From: Coix lacryma-jobi var. lacryma-jobi
Lineage: Eukaryota; Streptophyta; Magnoliopsida; Poales; Poaceae
Length of the DNA stretch: 64,000 nucleotides
Assembly: GCA_009763385.1 (NCBI GenBank)
Contig: CM019824.1
Coordinates: 144,839,705-144,903,704 of the forward strand
Direction of reading: 5' to 3'
The notes under the pieces: model-generated
The model's input: only the letters and a program-made list of their open reading frames with translations
Database searches by the model: none
Told to the model about the DNA's origin: nothing
Translations under genes and position numbers: made by a program
Shown here: in pieces, positions 35,106-43,417 of the stretch
Layout: the number at the start of each line of letters is the position of its first letter
Numbering within the stretch: position 1 is the stretch's first letter

Positions 35106-36017
35106 ACCCCCAATCCTCCACCTTTGGAGGCTGCTGATTCTACTGGTTCCCACACTCATTCTAAGCCTTTCAAAACACTTTCCAACCCTCTCTTAGTGAG
35201 TGATTGTCCTCTAATTGCCAAATCCATTTGTGGGTTGAGAGAGATTCAAAATTAGAGAGCAAGCCATCTCTTGAGCACTTGTGCAAATCGTCGATCTTGT
35301 TGTGCGCATTCGTTACTCTTGGACTCTACGGTCCTAGACGGTTAGGCGTCGCCGTTGAGCACCCAAGAGATTTGTGGAGTGCCTCGGAAAGTTTGTGAAG
35401 GTTCGATCTCTCCTCAAAAGAGATCAACTAGTGGAAGGAGCATAGCGGGTGAAATAGACCGCGGCTAGAGTGACCCGTGGTGTCCTCTAGAGCCCACCTT
35501 TGTGGTAGCTCGCAGCCGGCTCAACGGAGAGTAGGACCCGAGGGGGTGCCGAACTTCGGTGAAACAAATACCGTGTCATTCCTTTGTGCTTTACATTCGG
35601 CTATTTGTTATTCTTCGTTGTGCTAGTTGTTTTGCAAGCAATCAGTTTTACATATACATCATACATAGTGATTGCAGGTTGTGTGAGAAATTGGAGAAGA
35701 AAAGGAGCAGTCCCGCACAACCCGTGCATACCGGACTTGTCCGGTATTGATACCGGACATGTCCGGTATTTACTGATTGTGCCCAATTTGTTTAATCCTT
35801 GAGCTAATCTTTGTGGTGCAGGGTATTGCCTTCTAGGTGATTAATTTCTCGTCATATACTTTGTGTTTGTCTCTTGAGGGGTTGTTTATACTCCGATTGG
35901 GAGTTTCCAAGTAATTGGAAACTCGCATACTAATTGCTTCCGCATTATAAGTTGTAAATTTTCAGAAAAGCCTATTCACCCCCCCCCCCTCTAGGCGACA
36001 CCTTAGGTCCTTTCAAT

Positions 36018-36029
36018 TGGTATCGGAGC
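36018..36029 (+). other. Primer-binding site (initiator tRNA-Met type)
   Basis: TGGTATCGGAGC, two bases after the 5' LTR, differs by one base from TGGTATCAGAGC, the common plant copia primer site complementary to the initiator tRNA-Met 3' end. Confidence 0.85.
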
Positions 36030-36067
36030 GTGGACTCACGTTTGAGCTTCACCGCTTGTGAGAACCG

Positions 36068-38080
36068 ATGGATTCGCCTATGGAGACAAACGTGGTGCTT
36101 CTCCAAAATGATGGTTCAAACTTTCTATCTTGGTCATCTTATGTACTCAATGCATTTCGGGCTATTAGCCCCATTATTGAGCATATTGTGGATGCAAGCA
36201 TATCTCTTTCTATAGTTGATTGGAGCAACTATAAGAACTTGACAAAAGAGGAAGAGATATGTGTGCAACTCAATGCTCATGCGTGTTTGATCATGTTGAA
36301 CTCATTGAGTGCAGAGGTTCTTAAGGAGGCTATCTACAACGGAGAATCTCCGTCGGAGAGTGCTCATGTCATTTGGACTAGACTTGCCCACTTGTATGGG
36401 AAGTCCAAATGTGATGAAGCATATGATTGTGATTCAATGGAAATGAAGTCCATTGAGTCATCATCATGTGAGGAAGCCTCAAGAAGCCTCAAGGAAGACG
36501 AGCCTGATCGAGGGCTGCCAGCTGCTGCTGCTCTGGACCCTGTCTGTCCATACCGGACATGTCCGGTATGGGTACCGGACATGTCCGGTATCAGCCCAGC
36601 AGACAGGGAGCTAGCAGCAGACAACAACGACTTTCATGCTCGGTGGCGACCAAGTGATGAGTCAACCTCAGTAGCTCATGATACTCATCACTTGTGTCTC
36701 ATGGCCAAGAAGAACAAGAAGAAAGCAACCAAGAAAGATCAAGAGAAGATTCTTGGTGAGATCAAGGAGAAGGCATCAAGAGATAATCAAGTAGAGAGCG
36801 ATGAGGATGATGAAGATGATGAATCGCTTGATTATCTCAAGTATGAAGACAAGCTCTTGTTCGTCAACCTGCTGAAGAAAAATGATGAGCTAGAAAAGGA
36901 GGTGGATGAACAAGAGCAATCCCTTCAAAATCAAGAAGAGTTCCTCATCTCCAAATTAGAAGAGCTAAAGGCATTAGAAGAAAGGTATGAAAAATTGTCA
37001 ATTGAGCATGCCTTAGCTACTAACTCTCTATCTAATGTGGAAAGGCTAGAGAAGGAGAACTACATGCTTAAGGCAAAAATGAGTGATCTCTCATATGAGC
37101 ACAAGTTCCTACAAGAGGACTTCACTTATCTCAAGTGCTCACATGAGAAGCTAGTGGAATCAAATGCAATGCTTGAGATTGCACATGAGGTTGTTATTGC
37201 TATGGTAAAATCCTCTCAACCTCACACTACTACACTCACTAGTGCACCATCTCAATTAAATGTTATTTGTGCTAATGAGTGTGCTTCTCAAGCAAGCCAA
37301 TCTTCGATTGAGCAAACGCTTAAAGAAAATGCTAGGCTCATCGAAGAAGTGGGAAATCTAAAGAAGGATGTGATTAGATTGAAGGATGAGGAGAAAGCAC
37401 AACCTTCTCAAGATAACCGTGATATCATGGTGAAGAAGCTTGAGAAGGGTTCAAACCTTGCTTCCCCCAAAACCCAACAATCTAGTCACTCCTCAAGTCA
37501 TGAGAAAGCAACCAAGGGCAAGAAACAAAAGAAGAGATTATGCTATGGTTGCGGATTGTATGGACATGAGTGGGCTAAGTGTCCACACAAGACTTGGGCC
37601 GACAAATGTGAAGCGGCCGAACAAAAGGCATCAACCAAATTGTCCAAGCAAATGAAGAATGATGCACCAAGTCCTTGCCTCAAATGCAACAAGTTGGGTC
37701 ACCTCACCAAGAGTTGCCCCACATACCAAGAGGCAAGGAAGATGGCTCAAGTTGCAATAAGAAGATGCTATGCATGCAATGAGCCGGGACACATGGTTGA
37801 TGCATGTCCCAACAAGCAAGACAAGAGAAGAGCAAACAATGGGCGTATTTGCTATGCTTGTAGGAGAAAGGGGCATCTAAGCTATGATTGCCCAAATGGT
37901 ATGTTTCCTAAGCCGAACACATTTGCAAATGATAAGGTGCTTAGGAAGGTCACAAAGGGACTTAGCACTAGTAAGGTGATGTGTTCACCTCATACTAGCT
38001 CTAAGGCCACTTGGGTGCCTAAGCACTTGTTGACTAACTTTCAAGGACCCAACAAAAGTTGGGTACCAAAATGTGCTTAG
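36068..38080 (+). CDS. gag: Copia-type Gag with four zinc knuckles
   Basis: 670 residues from the ATG 52 bases after the LTR. Residues about 1-110 look like a plant copia Gag N-terminus (NDGSNFLSWSSYVLNAFRAI). Residues 160-176 are the translation of a palindrome pair (PYRTCPVWVPDMSGIS). About 235-265 is acidic. About 265-360 is strongly predicted coiled coil by heptad pattern (KEVDEQEQSLQNQEEF, LEELKALEERYEKL, ERLEKENYMLKAKM). Four CX2CX4HX4C knuckles begin near residues 492, 537, 567 and 595, which would bind RNA during particle assembly. Gag packages the element RNA in cytoplasmic particles. There is no fused protease or pol downstream. It stays fully open, as expected for a recent insertion. 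Confidence 0.88.
   Translation: MDSPMETNVVLLQNDGSNFLSWSSYVLNAFRAISPIIEHIVDASISLSIVDWSNYKNLTKEEEICVQLNAHACLIMLNSLSAEVLKEAIYNGESPSESAHVIWTRLAHLYGKSKCDEAYDCDSMEMKSIESSSCEEASRSLKEDEPDRGLPAAAALDPVCPYRTCPVWVPDMSGISPADRELAADNNDFHARWRPSDESTSVAHDTHHLCLMAKKNKKKATKKDQEKILGEIKEKASRDNQVESDEDDEDDESLDYLKYEDKLLFVNLLKKNDELEKEVDEQEQSLQNQEEFLISKLEELKALEERYEKLSIEHALATNSLSNVERLEKENYMLKAKMSDLSYEHKFLQEDFTYLKCSHEKLVESNAMLEIAHEVVIAMVKSSQPHTTTLTSAPSQLNVICANECASQASQSSIEQTLKENARLIEEVGNLKKDVIRLKDEEKAQPSQDNRDIMVKKLEKGSNLASPKTQQSSHSSSHEKATKGKKQKKRLCYGCGLYGHEWAKCPHKTWADKCEAAEQKASTKLSKQMKNDAPSPCLKCNKLGHLTKSCPTYQEARKMAQVAIRRCYACNEPGHMVDACPNKQDKRRANNGRICYACRRKGHLSYDCPNGMFPKPNTFANDKVLRKVTKGLSTSKVMCSPHTSSKATWVPKHLLTNFQGPNKSWVPKCA
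36551..36590. repeat. Palindrome pair inside gag
   Basis: Two TACCGGACATGTCCGGTA units start at 36551 and 36573 (22 bp apart, spacer TGGG) within the open gag frame. They add about 13 residues without breaking it. Confidence 0.95.
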
Positions 38081-38099
38081 GATGTTGATGTAGGTTCCA

Positions 38100-39640
38100 A
38101 TGGTGAGATGAAGGCTTTCGGGGTGTTTGAGCAAGCAAAATGACATCTCAACTCAAACTATCAACCTATGTTGTCAATATTACCCTATATGGTTGACCCG
38201 AACACTGTGTGATGATCGATTCCTTTTTACTCATCTCCACCATTGTTGATAAGTGCCTAAAACTTAGTAATCAAATGAATTTAATTTAACCTTACGACAT
38301 TTGTCATTCGATGCTCTTAATGGCTCTCTAGTAGAGCATTATCTTTGATGAAGTGCAGGGAAGTGAAATGAACTAGAGCCAAAAGGAAATCTCAGAAGTG
38401 GCTGTTTACTGGTTCTGATTTGCAAATACCGGACTTGTCCGGTATCATACCAGACATGTCCGGTATGAGTTACTCACTCTGTTAAGACCAGTGACTCCAT
38501 ATGCAGATTTGGACAAAGTCACTTCATACCGGACTTGTCCGGTATCCATACCGGACATGTCCGGTATGGGCAGAGAAAGGATGAGATTTCTGGTTTTAGA
38601 AGAATTGCTAGATCTTTGTGGACTAGTCTTTTGCTCTAACTAAATACCTGCACATTAATCTATACTGAGTGTTTGTAAGTAGTACCTGAACTTAATTCAG
38701 GATTTGGCAAATCTATGTGTCTTGGTCAAGGTAGAAAAACATTCCCTTTTCCTTAAAAGAAAACCAAAGTGCTTTCACAAGTAATTCAAAATGACTTGAG
38801 CACCTATTAAAGGGAAGTTTAGTTTCTACCTTGAACCATTGTGATCTAACAATTTCCTCTAAAGTGATGTGATAGTTCTTTAAATGAAAAGGAGATCACT
38901 TTGACAAAGGCATGATCACCTGACAAGTCAAGTCAACACGAAGATGATTATGTCATGGTTACTCTTAGTGGAACATATGCGAGCTCAAGGCCAAGGTATG
39001 TGGTTACATACATGCTATGTAAGTGCATATAGGATTCATAATGCTAGAATGTGCTTTCGGGGTGGTTGAGCAAGACAATTTGAAATTCTAACTCAACCTA
39101 TCAACCTATTTTCATCATACTTGCTTTATGTGGTTGACCCGTTGGTAATCTATGTTTATCTTATCTTTTGCTTTATCTTCACCATGACATAGAGTGCCTA
39201 AACTTGCTACCTATCCTTGCCTACATGAGATTTGAGCTTATTTCTACTTGTGCTATGCTTATTGTCTTAACTTAGATCTCACATGTCGTTGTGTCTCAAG
39301 TGATTTGTGCTTAGAATTTACTCTCTTATCACATATGGAAAATTACATTGTGTTGGCCAAAGTTGAACTTTGACTCTCACATTCCTAATGGAATGAAAGT
39401 GCTTGGAAAGGAATTCAAATACTTGAAGCACTAATTGAGGGGGAGCTCAATTTCAACTTTGTGCCCTTTATGAGCTAATAAGGTTTATCTAGCATATGTT
39501 GTAGTTCATCTTGATCAAGTTGACTTCTTGATGAAGACATGACTATTTGGCAAGAAAGGTCAACAAAATCATCACCATGTCATGATTATGCTAGGTGGAA
39601 CTTGTGGGCACAAGGCAAAGGTATGTTTTTAATATGTGCA
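38100..39640. repeat. Two diverged tandem copies of an internal segment
   Basis: About 38110-39005 and 39050-39625 align in the same order: GCTTTCGGGGTGxTTGAGCAAG, CAACTCAAACTATCAACCTA-like, TATxTGGTTGACCCG, GAGTGCCTAAACTT-like, AAAGTGCTT, and GATGATTATGTCATG / CATCACCATGTCATG. Copy two carries a GAGGGGGAGCTC purine tract where copy one has AAAGGGAAGTTT. They are diverged, so the duplication is older than this insertion. Confidence 0.75.
38427..38566. repeat. Two palindrome pairs after gag
   Basis: Units start at 38427/38448 and 38527/38549. The first unit of each pair has a central ACTTGT instead of ACATGT, and the unit at 38448 has one mismatch (TACCAGAC). Spacing is 21 and 22 bp. Confidence 0.95.
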
Positions 39641-40118
39641 TTGAAAGTGCATAATAGGCCTATAATATGCTAGCGTGTGCACTTATGTGTGATAGGATAG
39701 ATATTTCCAAATTCCTTACTAGCATGAGTAGGAAGTGTGTTTTGGGAAAATATTTGACACTTGGTCTTTGTGACCTATCCATGACACTTGTAATTATTGT
39801 TCCCCTTGATTGTTTGATTGGCTAATTACAAGTGGCATGGACCTCTCTCAAGTCCTATATCTCTAAAGTAAATTATATTCCTTGATAATCCTCTTGTCAA
39901 AACGATTCATGGACATAAGGTTTCTCTATAATCTTTAGTGTGTTGAAAACCTTGGATTAAACATAGAGAAAAGAAAACTTGAGATTTGGACACAAGTACT
40001 CTTTGTGAAATCATATGAAGAGAAGAGAATAAAATATGATGGATTACATGTTCGAGGAAAGAAAGGGGTTTTGGATGAAAAAGAAGCAAATCTGGAGCTG
40101 TTGGACATAATCTGCTAA

Positions 40119-40668
40119 TACCGGACTTGTCCGGTATCCATACCGGACATGTCCGGTATAAGCAGAGTAGCTCTGGAGAAAACCCGCCAATACCGGACTT
40201 GTCCGGTATCCATACCGGACATGTCCGGTATGAGCGGGGGACATAAGGACAGCGTACCCCTTCGGGCTCTCTTTCTCTCCCTCACTTCTGTTCTTCCCAA
40301 ACCGGCCAAGCAAGGAGCCGACCGTCTCCACCCACGGCGACCTAGTGCTCCCTCCATAGAAAAGTGAGAAAGGGAGAAGGGTTTGGAGAAGGATTCCATC
40401 AAAAGCAAGTGCCGGTGTTGGATTTGAAGTTTTCCCTCGTTCCCTCTCATCCCAAGGTATTTCAAATCCCGGACTTGTCCGATCTATTCATCGCTAAATC
40501 ATTCTCAAATTCCTTCGGTCAAGATGTTGGATTCATGGTCTAGAAGCAATGTATCAAGTTTGAGATGGATTGGGTTTGAATTGGTGGTGAACCGAGGAAC
40601 CCTAGGAAGGGGGGTGCTGTGAACGTCCATACCGGACATGTCCGGTATGAGACCGGACATGTCCGGTT
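40119..40668. repeat. Three palindrome pairs before ORF2
   Basis: Units start at 40119/40141, 40191/40213 and 40630/40651. The first two pairs again have ACTTGT in the first unit; the last pair has imperfect outer bases. A lone degraded unit lies near 40467-40484. Confidence 0.9.
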
Positions 40669-40907
40669 TTTCCCAGCAGAACAGAAAACTTTCTGTTTTT
40701 TCTCGGTTCAGGCCCTCCATAGTTGATGTTAGGGATTGTATTGGATGTCTATAAGTGTGTTGTAAACCTAGTGATCAAGTTTGGCCTAGGTGCTTGCAAT
40801 CCATGAGGCATTTAATCGTATCTCTATTAATTCAACTAGTTTTGACAAATCCTATAAATATGCTTCTGAGACATCTTTGTGGATTGTTTGGTCACAGGGC
40901 AGCAGCT

Positions 40908-42749
40908 ATGAGTGACAGAGTCGAGCCTCGAACCAAGACGAGACATGATCCAGCTAGGGAAAGGCATAAGAAGAGGAGGCAAGATTCTCACTCTGGCTTG
41001 TCAATAGGAGGCAGCAGTGGCAGTGGGAGTGGTAGTGGTCGTGGCACTACTAGACCTCCAAGGGGAGGTGCCTCTAGAGCTCCTTATCCGTTTGCAGCTC
41101 ATGATGACATAGAGGAAGAAGAGGAAGAGGAAGAAGTGGAAGAAGAAATTGAAGAAGAAGAAGAAGAAGAAGAGGAAGAGGAAGAAGATGCACCTCAGCA
41201 GCAGCAGGAGGGTTTACACTTTGGGGCTCTTGCGATACGCCCTGCTGCCCTGATTCCTGCTTGGGTGGCTCGTGTGGACTATCGGGAGTCCGGTGGTACA
41301 CAGAAGGCCAGGAGAGAGCGGAGGAGAGACCCCAGGGGACAGGAGAGGAACATCTATGACTACAGGTTTCACACCTTGTTTCACATTGACTATTATGAGA
41401 AGGTGCTTCTGACCAGAAACCCTGTGATCATTAGAGCTCAGTACGTTGATTGGCAGCATGCTAGAGATCATCACCGTCCTTCAGTTGAGCATGCTATTGC
41501 TATTTGCCAGCAGACAGGCCTCTACCGCATTCTGGAGTTTCAGCATGATTGGTGTGATGAGGTGATAGCCCAGTTCTATGCCACCCTATATGTTGAGGAG
41601 TCTGACGAGATTGATGAGAAGCGCATGAACTGGATGACTGAGGGTGTCTGGTACTCCGTGTCTTACAGGGAGTTTGCAGGGTATCTTGGCTTTGACGAGG
41701 AGGATCTTCAGAGAGCTTGTATTCACGATGAGGTTGTGCTTCCTCCAGAGCAGCTTGGGTACATGTACCCACCACCTCTACCTGCTGGGGCAGTTGTAGG
41801 GAAGGTGAGAGGCATTCACCCTACCTATGGCTATCTCAACAGGATGCTCAGGGCTACTATTGATTGCAAGTCAGGAGACAGAGGGACACTTGCAGATTAC
41901 ACGAGGAACCTCCTGCACAGGTTAGCACCAGGAGCACAGCCTTTCAGTGTCTTTGATTTTATCTGGTATGAGATCAAGAGAGTGGGTGAGAGGCCACTCA
42001 AGGGATGTGGATTTGCACCATACATTCAGCATATGATTGAGCAGCAGATTGGTGCCACTTTCACCTATGACCACTCACACAGGCCCTTGAGGTTCCAGGC
42101 AGATCTTCTTGAGTCTCCTATACCTCCACCTGGACCAGGGGCAGTTCCAGCAGCAGCAGAGCCACAGCCAGAGGACCCAGTTGCAGGAGCAGCAGGAGGA
42201 GCAGCCGTGGCAGGCTCGCCACAGCCACTCACTCGTTCACACTCCACCTCTCAGGGACGTGGCAGGCAGCGCTCTCTCTTGCGCAAGGTTCTTAGCAGTA
42301 TTCTCGGCGTGTGCAAGGATGTCAATGTGATCAAGGCTCAGCAGCACCGTGAGAGGCAGGCTAGGAGAGAGGACTCGAGGACGCTGAAGATGCTTCACGA
42401 GCACTACAGGTTTCAGCCCCCGAGATCCCCACCGTCAGATGATGAGACTGAGCAGCCTGAGACGTTTGAGCAGCAGCAGCAGAGGTATGAGAGGGAGTTT
42501 GACGACCTTTCAGTGCGTCAGAGACAGGGAGCAGAGTCAGAGCAGCAGAGTCAGAGGCAGGGAGTAGAGGCTGGGCAGCAGCCCCACGACACTCCTCCTT
42601 CAGCTCCCAGGTTCTCCACAGACCCCCTACTTCGTCCTAGCTCAGCTGAGGAGTTTGCTTCAGACGTGTGGGACAGCTTCCTTGGTGGTACCTACGGCTA
42701 CCCTGACCCAGGACAGAGCTCTCGGCAGCCTGGGGACGACGACGAGTGA
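40908..42749 (+). CDS. Second ORF, putative plant transposon protein domain
   Basis: 613 residues if started at the ATG at 40908 (MSDRVEPRTKTRHDPARER); the frame is open back to 40755. A basic, Ser/Gly-rich N-terminus is followed by a glutamate-rich acidic run (about residues 68-98). Then comes a globular part with FHTLFHIDYYEKVL, EFQHDWCDEVIAQFYATLYV, MTEGVWYSVSYREFAGYLGF and CGFAPYIQHMIE, the pattern of the 'putative plant transposon protein' (Transposase_32-like) domain. The C-terminus is Gln/Pro-rich. The role is unknown; the domain occurs in many plant repeats and is not a proven enzyme. It sits where Sireviruses may carry an env-like ORF. No signal peptide or transmembrane segment is evident from the 40908 start. 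A subgenomic or spliced mRNA would probably be needed for its translation. Confidence 0.7.
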   Translation: MSDRVEPRTKTRHDPARERHKKRRQDSHSGLSIGGSSGSGSGSGRGTTRPPRGGASRAPYPFAAHDDIEEEEEEEEVEEEIEEEEEEEEEEEEDAPQQQQEGLHFGALAIRPAALIPAWVARVDYRESGGTQKARRERRRDPRGQERNIYDYRFHTLFHIDYYEKVLLTRNPVIIRAQYVDWQHARDHHRPSVEHAIAICQQTGLYRILEFQHDWCDEVIAQFYATLYVEESDEIDEKRMNWMTEGVWYSVSYREFAGYLGFDEEDLQRACIHDEVVLPPEQLGYMYPPPLPAGAVVGKVRGIHPTYGYLNRMLRATIDCKSGDRGTLADYTRNLLHRLAPGAQPFSVFDFIWYEIKRVGERPLKGCGFAPYIQHMIEQQIGATFTYDHSHRPLRFQADLLESPIPPPGPGAVPAAAEPQPEDPVAGAAGGAAVAGSPQPLTRSHSTSQGRGRQRSLLRKVLSSILGVCKDVNVIKAQQHRERQARREDSRTLKMLHEHYRFQPPRSPPSDDETEQPETFEQQQQRYEREFDDLSVRQRQGAESEQQSQRQGVEAGQQPHDTPPSAPRFSTDPLLRPSSAEEFASDVWDSFLGGTYGYPDPGQSSRQPGDDDE

Positions 42750-42817
42750 CAGTTTCGCCTGCGGCCCTCCTGGTGTCATCCTTGAGCGACACCTTTACCT
42801 TTTTGGAGATGGATGAC

Positions 42818-43415
42818 AAAGGGGGAGAGATAGTTGATTAGAGCTTCCAGACTTCATGTTATCAGTTATGTATCTTGTATCTGGAGTTTTGTTCTGCAGG
42901 TGGTTTAGTTCTCAGAGTTTGAGCTTTATTGTAATATCATGAGTCATGTATGAGTTCTTTAGTGTATCCGATATCAGAGATATCTTTGTGATGAGACATG
43001 ATCCTTATCTTGTAATATAATCTATCTTAGTGGTTGTGGACTTGAGAAATCTTTGTGTGAGTGCTATGTGTGTGATTTGAGTAGCAATTTATTCTTCATA
43101 AGATCTTTACTTACTAGTGTGTTGCATATGTCTTGGTGTATTGTTTTTCATTTATTGACTTGTGTGATATATCTTGTCATATGCATCATGATCTATATTG
43201 CTCACACACTTGCATTTCTCGGATGCAATGATTTAGGGGGAGTTTCCAACTCACCTTAGTATGTGCAAATTGACATTTTGAGGTCCTTTATGAATTCAAT
43301 TCATATTGCACATATTAAGGGGGAGCTCTTCATAAATCATTGAACCCATAAGCTTAATTGTTTATCCTTTGGTAAAATTTAATCAAGGTTGTCATCAATC
43401 ACCAAAAAGGGGGAG
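42818..43415 (+). promoter_or_regulatory. Several polypurine tracts before the 3' LTR
   Basis: GGGGGAG tracts occur at about 42818-42828 (CAAAGGGGGAG), 43234-43242, 43316-43324 and 43404-43415 (AAAAAGGGGGAG). The last is two bases before the 3' LTR and is the likely plus-strand primer. Multiple tracts are a known Sirevirus feature. The rest of 42750-43417 is non-coding. Confidence 0.8.
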
Positions 43416-43417
43416 TT

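Larger units (their letters stand above)
34334..35768. repeat. Five palindrome pairs in the 5' LTR
   Basis: TACCGGACATGTCCGGTA occurs in pairs starting at 34334/34356, 34435/34457, 34720/34742, 35009/35031 and 35729/35751, each pair 22 bp apart. With the TGCA spacer the first four pairs are 40-bp perfect palindromes. In the fifth pair the first unit has a central ACTTGT and the spacer is TTGA. Similar GC-rich inverted motifs upstream of the TATA box are a known Sirevirus LTR trait. Confidence 0.95.
33527..36015 (+). repeat. 5' LTR (2,489 bp)
   Basis: Begins TGAAAGTGCA and ends CCTTTCA. It contains five palindrome pairs, two tandem units of about 287 bp, a TATAAAT box at 35099-35105 and a poly-C stretch of 11 before the end. 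I found one substitution (C at 35097, T at 44988) and one C-run length difference from the 3' LTR. Start-to-start offset is 9,891 bp. Confidence 0.95.
38081..40907 (+). other. Long untranslated region between gag and ORF2
   Basis: 2.8 kb where a normal copia element would encode protease, integrase, reverse transcriptase and RNase H. I find no coding frame with those motifs. It contains two diverged copies of one internal segment and five palindrome pairs. The part from about 40235 to 40470 is pyrimidine- and GC-rich, like a plant mRNA leader, and ends in a possible splice donor (AAGGTATTT). Confidence 0.7.

Noticed and set aside
34334..40668. Regularly spaced short repeats as a CRISPR-like array
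   Set aside because: This is plant nuclear DNA. The repeats are paired palindromes in a retrotransposon with no unique spacers of constant length and no cas genes.
40755..40907. Upstream extension of ORF2
   Set aside because: The frame is open, but the segment is hydrophobic and unlike the rest. The ATG at 40908 begins the basic region, so I chose it as the likely start.
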